64,000 nt of DNA, taken from the NCBI RefSeq assembly GCF_042654245.1, contig NZ_JBHSGI010000005.1, forward strand, positions 496,001 through 560,000, in the 5' to 3' direction. The notes below the pieces were generated by a model. It worked only from the letters and a program-made list of their open reading frames with translations, searched no databases and was not told the DNA's origin. This DNA is from Seohaeicola_A nanhaiensis (GTDB lineage: Bacteria; Pseudomonadota; Alphaproteobacteria; Rhodobacterales; Rhodobacteraceae). The translations under genes and the position numbers were made by a program. How positions within the stretch are numbered: position 1 is the first letter of the stretch; every line of letters begins with the position of its first letter. Shown in pieces: positions 59,559 to 64,000 of the stretch.

Positions 59559-61544
59559 CTAACCCTGTGGCACCAGCGCAATCGCGCGGATCGGGCTGCC
59601 GGTGCCCTTGACGATCTTCAGCGGCGTGGCGATCAGGATCGCACCCTTGGGCGGCAGCTGATCCAGATTGCAGAGGCTGGCGAGTCCGAAGCAGTTGTCG
59701 CGGTGCAGGAAGTTGTGCGCCGGATAAGGCGGACTGAACTTGCCCGCCATGCCCGCATCTGTGCCGATGCATTGTGTGCCCCAGCCGACGATTCCTCTAC
59801 CCAACAGGTAGTCGATGCAGTCAGTGCTGGGCCCGGGGCTGTGCGATCCGTCCTCATAGGGATCCGGATCCTCGTTCAGAAACCGCTCCTCATCCCCGGC
59901 GCGCGCATCCCAGTCGGTTCGCATCACGACCCATTCGCCGGGTCGGATCTCGCCATGTCGCGCCTCCCAGGCTTTTACCGCCTCTGCCGTCAACAGGTAA
60001 TCGGGGTCACACGCCGCTTCGGCCGAACAGTCGATCACGTTCACCGGTGCGATCAGGCGCTGCACGTCGAGCGTGTCGGTGGAGCCGTCGGCGAAATCCT
60101 TGCCCGTCAACCAGTGATGCGGCGCGTCGAAATGGGTGCCCGAATGCTCGCCCAGCTCCAGCCAGTTCCAGGCCCAGAACGGGCCGTCCTGATCGTATTC
60201 GCTGATCTTGTGCACGACCACGCGCGGCGTGTTGCGGGCCAGATCCTTCGGAAGGCGCAACAAGGGTGTGGCGGGGCCAAGCTCGGCCGTCAGATCTACG
60301 ACCTTTACCGAACTGCTGAGCAGCGCGCCACCCAGCTGGCGCAGGAGGTCGCCCTGCCCGGCCCCCGGGCTCGCGGCGGCGCCCCGCGCGGCAAAGCGCG
60401 CCTTGCGGCGCCGCATCACCTGTTCGGCAATATCGAAAACGGTTCCAATCGCGTCTTCCTCGGTGACGATCCCCGGAGACAGCCGGAGAATCGCCCCGCG
60501 AAAGTCGACCGAATACCCTTCGACGCCCAGCGCACCGGTCAGCGCCGCCGCTTCGGCCTTGTCCTGAAGGCGCAGCATAACGGATCCGCCGCGGCGCGCG
60601 GGGTCGCGCGGAGAGAGCAATGGCAGGTCAAGCCGGTCGGCGGCCGCGATGATCTGGTCGACCATCCGTCGGTTGCGTGCGCCAATCGCCTGGACATCCT
60701 GAGTGATGAACCAGTCGAGCGCCGGCAGCGAGGCGACGGCTGCGACCGATCCCGGCGTTCCGGTATCAAAGCGGCGAGCGTCCGGCGCATAGGCGAATTT
60801 GTCGAAATCCCAGTTGAACGGATTGTTCTGGCTGAACCAGCCGCGGGTTTCGGGCTGAAGCTCGGGCAAGAGCGCCTTGTTGGTATAGAGTATCCCCGCC
60901 CCCGGCGTGCCGCACATCCACTTGAGACTGGTCGACAGCACAAAGTCGATCTTCGGCGCCATCACGTCAAAGGGCAGCAAGCCGGCGGCCTGCGTGATAT
61001 CGGCCACCATAAGACTGCCCATCTCTCGCCCCTGCGCCACAAGGGCTGGATAATCCATCCGGGAGGAGGCCGTCGACGTGACCCAGGTCAGCAGGGCGAG
61101 CCCCACGTCGCGGCCCCAGCGTGCCAGGAAATCCTCGGTCTCGACCCATGACGCCCCGTCGCGCAGGGGGACGGTATCGAGCGTGAAGCCCATCTTGGGC
61201 GCGAGCCCGGCCAGCAGGAAGTGGATCGAGGGAAAGCAGTCGCCGGCGACCAGAACCCGTTTGCCGCGAAGCAGCCCCTCAGGCAAAGCCCGCATCAGCT
61301 TCTGCATCCCCTCAGTCACATTATCGACCGCGGTAATCGATCCCTTCGGCGCGTTGATCAGGCGGCCCCAGCGTTCCAGGAAATCCTGCCGTTTGCGCAG
61401 GACATAGCCCCATTGCTTGTCATCGGGCGTCGCCCAGACCTGCGCGAAATCGCCCATGGCGCGGGCCAGATCTTCTTCCTTGCCCGGGTACATGCCGATG
61501 GAATGATAGAGGAAATAGCCGCCGGCCCTGCTATTGGATTGCAT
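59559..61544 (-). CDS. Fused kynureninase-like PLP enzyme and cyclase (formamidase-like)
   Basis: 661 aa in one chain. Residues 1 to about 382: class V aminotransferase fold like kynureninase, with ADITQAAG (Asp182) and STSLKWMCGTPGAG (Schiff-base Lys208), RRFDTGTPGS near 258-266. Residues about 412-661: cyclase/kynurenine-formamidase family with metal motif HSGTHFDAPHH at 467-477 and a conserved VDLTAELGP start. A short Ala/Gly-rich linker joins them. The start at 61544 has GAGG upstream. In the known kynurenine pathway these are consecutive steps. Last gene of a permease-racemase operon; true substrate uncertain. Confidence 0.85.
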   Translation of the reverse strand: MQSNSRAGGYFLYHSIGMYPGKEEDLARAMGDFAQVWATPDDKQWGYVLRKRQDFLERWGRLINAPKGSITAVDNVTEGMQKLMRALPEGLLRGKRVLVAGDCFPSIHFLLAGLAPKMGFTLDTVPLRDGASWVETEDFLARWGRDVGLALLTWVTSTASSRMDYPALVAQGREMGSLMVADITQAAGLLPFDVMAPKIDFVLSTSLKWMCGTPGAGILYTNKALLPELQPETRGWFSQNNPFNWDFDKFAYAPDARRFDTGTPGSVAAVASLPALDWFITQDVQAIGARNRRMVDQIIAAADRLDLPLLSPRDPARRGGSVMLRLQDKAEAAALTGALGVEGYSVDFRGAILRLSPGIVTEEDAIGTVFDIAEQVMRRRKARFAARGAAASPGAGQGDLLRQLGGALLSSSVKVVDLTAELGPATPLLRLPKDLARNTPRVVVHKISEYDQDGPFWAWNWLELGEHSGTHFDAPHHWLTGKDFADGSTDTLDVQRLIAPVNVIDCSAEAACDPDYLLTAEAVKAWEARHGEIRPGEWVVMRTDWDARAGDEERFLNEDPDPYEDGSHSPGPSTDCIDYLLGRGIVGWGTQCIGTDAGMAGKFSPPYPAHNFLHRDNCFGLASLCNLDQLPPKGAILIATPLKIVKGTGSPIRAIALVPQG

Positions 61545-61608
61545 CTGTGCCTCTTGTCGCTCGCCTGCCCATAGCATACTGCCCGCCAAAGCGACGGCAA
61601 GGCGGCGG

Positions 61609-62253
61609 TCAGCTTGTCAGGTAGCCCGCAGCCGCAACCGACAGATGCGCAGAGGCGGCGACTCCGTCGATCAGCGCAACGCCGGTGCGGGCGGCAAGGT
61701 CTCCCCGCAGCGGCGCCATGCCCGCACAGCCCAGCACCACCGCCTGCGCGCCGCTTTCCTGCGCTTCCAGGATGCCGGCCGCTAACCGGGCGCGCACCGG
61801 CTCTGTCCCCGCGTCGATGTCCAGAACCGCGAGTCCACTGGCCCGCACACCCGCGCACTGACCGGCAAAACCCATGGCGGCGATATTCCTCTCGATCACC
61901 GGCACAGCGGCCGCGACAGAGGTGAGCACGGCGAACCGCCGGCCCAGCAGCACAGCCATCAGATAGGCACTCTGCCCGATACCCAGAACCGGACAGCGCG
62001 CGGCAGCCTGCGCCGCAGCCAGCCCGGTATCGTCGAAACAGGCGATGACGATGGCATCGGCGCGTGCCGCCTCGACCAGCGCCAGAACGCCCGGCACGGC
62101 CCGCTCGCCGTCTGCTGGCCCCTCGATGGCGGGCGGGCCGTCGATATTGGTCACTCCGTGGATCTCGGTGCCGGGACAGGCCGCGCGCGCTGCCGCCACA
62201 ATTCCTTCGGTCATCGAAACCGTCGCATTCGGGTTGATATAGACGAGTCGCAT
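61609..62253 (-). CDS. Asp/Glu/hydantoin racemase family protein
   Basis: 214 aa with the cofactor-independent two-cysteine racemase fold. Catalytic pair: Cys72 (IACFDDTG) and Cys176 (VLGCAGMA). MRLVYINPNATVSMTEGIV is the typical hydantoin/Asp-Glu racemase N-terminus. The ATG shares one base with the stop of the permease gene upstream (TAATG). It may racemise an amino acid or hydantoin imported by the transporter. Confidence 0.9.
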   Translation of the reverse strand: MRLVYINPNATVSMTEGIVAAARAACPGTEIHGVTNIDGPPAIEGPADGERAVPGVLALVEAARADAIVIACFDDTGLAAAQAAARCPVLGIGQSAYLMAVLLGRRFAVLTSVAAAVPVIERNIAAMGFAGQCAGVRASGLAVLDIDAGTEPVRARLAAGILEAQESGAQAVVLGCAGMAPLRGDLAARTGVALIDGVAASAHLSVAAAGYLTS

Positions 62254-63089
62254 TACACCCCCCTGCCGGCATCCGACCCGCGCCGCGCCCGCCGACGCGC
62301 CATCACCCAAGCCGACAGCAGGAAGACCCCGATGATCGCGAACGAGAAGATCGTCGTCAGCGTGCCCAGAGCATAGATCACCGGCGACGTCACGTTGGTG
62401 GTCATCCCGAAGACCTCGAGCGGCAGCGTGTTGTAGCTCCCGGCCGTCAGCAGCGTCCGCGCGAACTCGTCGTAGGACAGCGTGAAACCGAACAGCGCCA
62501 CCCCGATCAGAGAGGGCGCGATGATCGGCAGCACCACATGCCGGATCGTCTGCCAGCTTGTCGCGCCCTGGTCGCGCGCCGCCTCCTCGAAGCTCTTGTC
62601 GAACCGGTTGAAGACCGCGAACATGATCAGCAGACCGAAAGGCAGGGTCCAGGTCAGCTGCGACCCGAAACCGCTGGTGGCCCAATGCACCTTCAGCCCC
62701 AACTGATTGAAGATCAGCCCGACCCCCAGCGAGATCAGGATCGACGGGATCACGAGGGACGTGATGGCGAGATAGAACAGCGCACCCGAACCAAGGAACC
62801 GCTTGCGGAACGCCAGCCCGGCCATCACCGAAAACACGACCGTCGCCACCATCACCATCAGTCCCAGAGCGAGAGACCGTCCGAACGCCCCCCAGATATC
62901 GCCCACGGCCTGCTCTTGAAACAGGTCTCGGAACCAGTGCAGCGAGACGCCGCGCATCGGAAACGTCAGGCCGCCCTGCGGGCCCTGAAAGCTTAGGATG
63001 CCAATGGTGATCGTCGGGCCGTAGAGGAACAGCACGAAAAGCGCGAAGAACGCCGCGAGCGCGTAGAAACTGAAGGGGCGCTTCTCCAT
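62253..63089 (-). CDS. ABC transporter permease, PotC-like
   Basis: 278-aa inner-membrane permease with about six spans and the EAA loop FEEAARDQGATSWQTIRHVVLPII that contacts the ATPase. Resembles the second permease of polyamine, opine or 2-aminoethylphosphonate importers. Starts two bases after the other permease stop and overlaps the racemase gene. Confidence 0.92.
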   Translation of the reverse strand: MEKRPFSFYALAAFFALFVLFLYGPTITIGILSFQGPQGGLTFPMRGVSLHWFRDLFQEQAVGDIWGAFGRSLALGLMVMVATVVFSVMAGLAFRKRFLGSGALFYLAITSLVIPSILISLGVGLIFNQLGLKVHWATSGFGSQLTWTLPFGLLIMFAVFNRFDKSFEEAARDQGATSWQTIRHVVLPIIAPSLIGVALFGFTLSYDEFARTLLTAGSYNTLPLEVFGMTTNVTSPVIYALGTLTTIFSFAIIGVFLLSAWVMARRRARRGSDAGRGV

Positions 63090-63091
63090 AA

Positions 63092-63985
63092 TCACAGCTC
63101 CTTGCGAATGTTGACGAAGCGCAAAAGCAGTCCGATGACGATGAGCACCGTCAGCAGCAGGACCACCGCCGTCGCCGCGGCCGAAGGGTATTGCAACAGC
63201 CCGATATCGTTCGAGATCAGCCGCCCCACGTTGGCCCGTTGGGATCCGGACATGAAGCGCACGGTGATGAAGTCGCCCATCACCAGCGTGACGACAAAGA
63301 TCGTGCCAATCATGATGCCGGGCTTGGTCAGCGGCAGGATCACATGCACCAGCGTCTGGAACCCGCTCGCCCCGCCATCCCGCGCCGCTTCCAGCAGCGA
63401 ACGATCGATGCGCATCATCGTGTTGAAGATCGGCACCACCATGAACAGCGTGTACAGATGGACGAAGGCGAGGATCACAGAGAAATCGGAATAGAGCAGC
63501 CATTCCAGCGGCTGGTCGATCAGCCCCCAGTCGATCAGCGTCTGGTTGGCGATGCCATTGCGGCCCAGAAATGGAATCCACGAGATCATGCGGATGATGT
63601 TCGAGGTCCAGAACGGGATGGTGCAGACCAGGAACAGCGCGATCTGCCAGGTCTGCGAGCGGACGTGAAAAGCAAGGAAATAGGCCACCGTAAAGCCGAT
63701 GGCGAGGGTGAGCGCCCAGGTGATGAGTGCGTAGCGGAAGGTGGCCCAGAACACCCGGTAGGTCACCTCCGATCCGAAGAGGAAGGCATAGTTGTCGAAC
63801 TGGAAGTCGGGGAAGATCGCAAATTCGTTGGCGCCCCAGAAACTGACCACGACGATCATGCCGATGGGCGCAAGCAGGAAGGCCAGCAGCACCAGCGTCA
63901 GCGGCGCCGCCTGCAGCCATCCGATCAGATCCTTCCCCGGCCGCCATCCCGATTTTGGCGCCGCCTTCGTAATGCCATCGGACAA
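63092..63985 (-). CDS. ABC transporter permease, PotB-like
   Basis: 297-aa permease with six spans and the EAA loop LLEAARDGGASGFQTLVHVILPL. First permease of the pair. The start lies 15 bases from the right edge, so the ATPase and binding-protein genes expected for this system must be further right if present. Confidence 0.92.
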   Translation of the reverse strand: MSDGITKAAPKSGWRPGKDLIGWLQAAPLTLVLLAFLLAPIGMIVVVSFWGANEFAIFPDFQFDNYAFLFGSEVTYRVFWATFRYALITWALTLAIGFTVAYFLAFHVRSQTWQIALFLVCTIPFWTSNIIRMISWIPFLGRNGIANQTLIDWGLIDQPLEWLLYSDFSVILAFVHLYTLFMVVPIFNTMMRIDRSLLEAARDGGASGFQTLVHVILPLTKPGIMIGTIFVVTLVMGDFITVRFMSGSQRANVGRLISNDIGLLQYPSAAATAVVLLLTVLIVIGLLLRFVNIRKEL

Positions 63986-64000
63986 GGCCCTGCCCCTTCC

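Noticed and set aside
59703..61151. 482-codon plus-strand open frame opposite the fusion enzyme
   Set aside because: Antisense shadow of a gene with intact PLP and metal motifs.
62253..63947. 564-residue permease
   Set aside because: The first part is the other permease gene read out of frame; the real start is at 63089.

Overview
The window is GC-rich, almost fully coding chromosomal DNA of an alphaproteobacterium, most likely family Rhodobacteraceae. The evidence is the gene order dusB-ntrB-ntrC-ntrY-ntrX-trkA-hfq-hflX, NtrC/NtrX proteins without the sigma-54 GAFTGA loop, GTTC-N7-GTTC SOS boxes, TTAA-N7-TTAA CtrA boxes by cckA, and a DUF1127 gene followed by hairpins with CCTCCTCCC in their loops (the CcsR or cuckoo sRNA arrangement known from Rhodobacter). 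No phage, insertion sequence, CRISPR array or plasmid function was seen; this is core genome.

Layout. 1-13183: a partial RutR-like regulator, then on the minus strand the nitrogen-control and potassium block dusB, ntrB, ntrC, ntrY, ntrX, trkA, trkH, hfq, hflX, with one plus-strand lipoprotein gene between ntrX and trkA. 13376-15485: ispDF, pgpA and pncC, coupled by ATGA overlaps. 15482-20437: a PrpD-family protein, a DUF4453 protein, a RatA/COQ10-like protein, hpt and typA. 20496-25430: recA (SOS box), alaS and a DUF1330 gene, with a small sulfotransferase-like gene upstream. 25433-34700: cckA (CtrA boxes in its promoter region), an RsmB-type methyltransferase, guaB, an AlkD-like glycosylase, moaA, waaA and a glycosyltransferase. 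34742-46886: an M20 amidohydrolase, murD, then glsA and a GNAT gene on the opposite strand, then the rest of the division and cell-wall cluster (mraY, murF, murE, ftsI, ftsL, rsmH, mraZ) read leftward from mraZ.

46887-48321 is the richest non-coding part. It holds a long mraZ leader with a terminator-like hairpin (like the UpsM sRNA of Rhodobacter sphaeroides), two arrays of 10-bp-spaced MraZ-box-like repeats, an orphan SOS box, the DUF1127 gene, and four anti-Shine-Dalgarno hairpins ending in an intrinsic terminator. 48322-57654: uvrD (SOS box), a MarR regulator with a palindrome in the intergenic region it shares with a divergent DHA2-type efflux pump, an alpha-hydroxy-acid oxidase and pyruvate carboxylase. 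57655-59473: an SH3-domain protein under a CtrA box, a MAPEG protein, an internally deleted DUF1697 remnant and tRNA-Gly(GCC). 59559-63985: a leftward catabolic operon with two PotB/PotC-like ABC permeases, an Asp/Glu/hydantoin-type racemase and an unusual single-chain fusion of a kynureninase-like PLP enzyme to a kynurenine-formamidase-like cyclase. The operon continues past the right edge.

The strongest leads are the mraZ leader with its arrays and SOS box, the CcsR hairpin cluster, the fusion-enzyme operon, and the CtrA boxes at cckA. Nothing was computed beyond reading the sequence; functions rest on recognised motifs and gene order.
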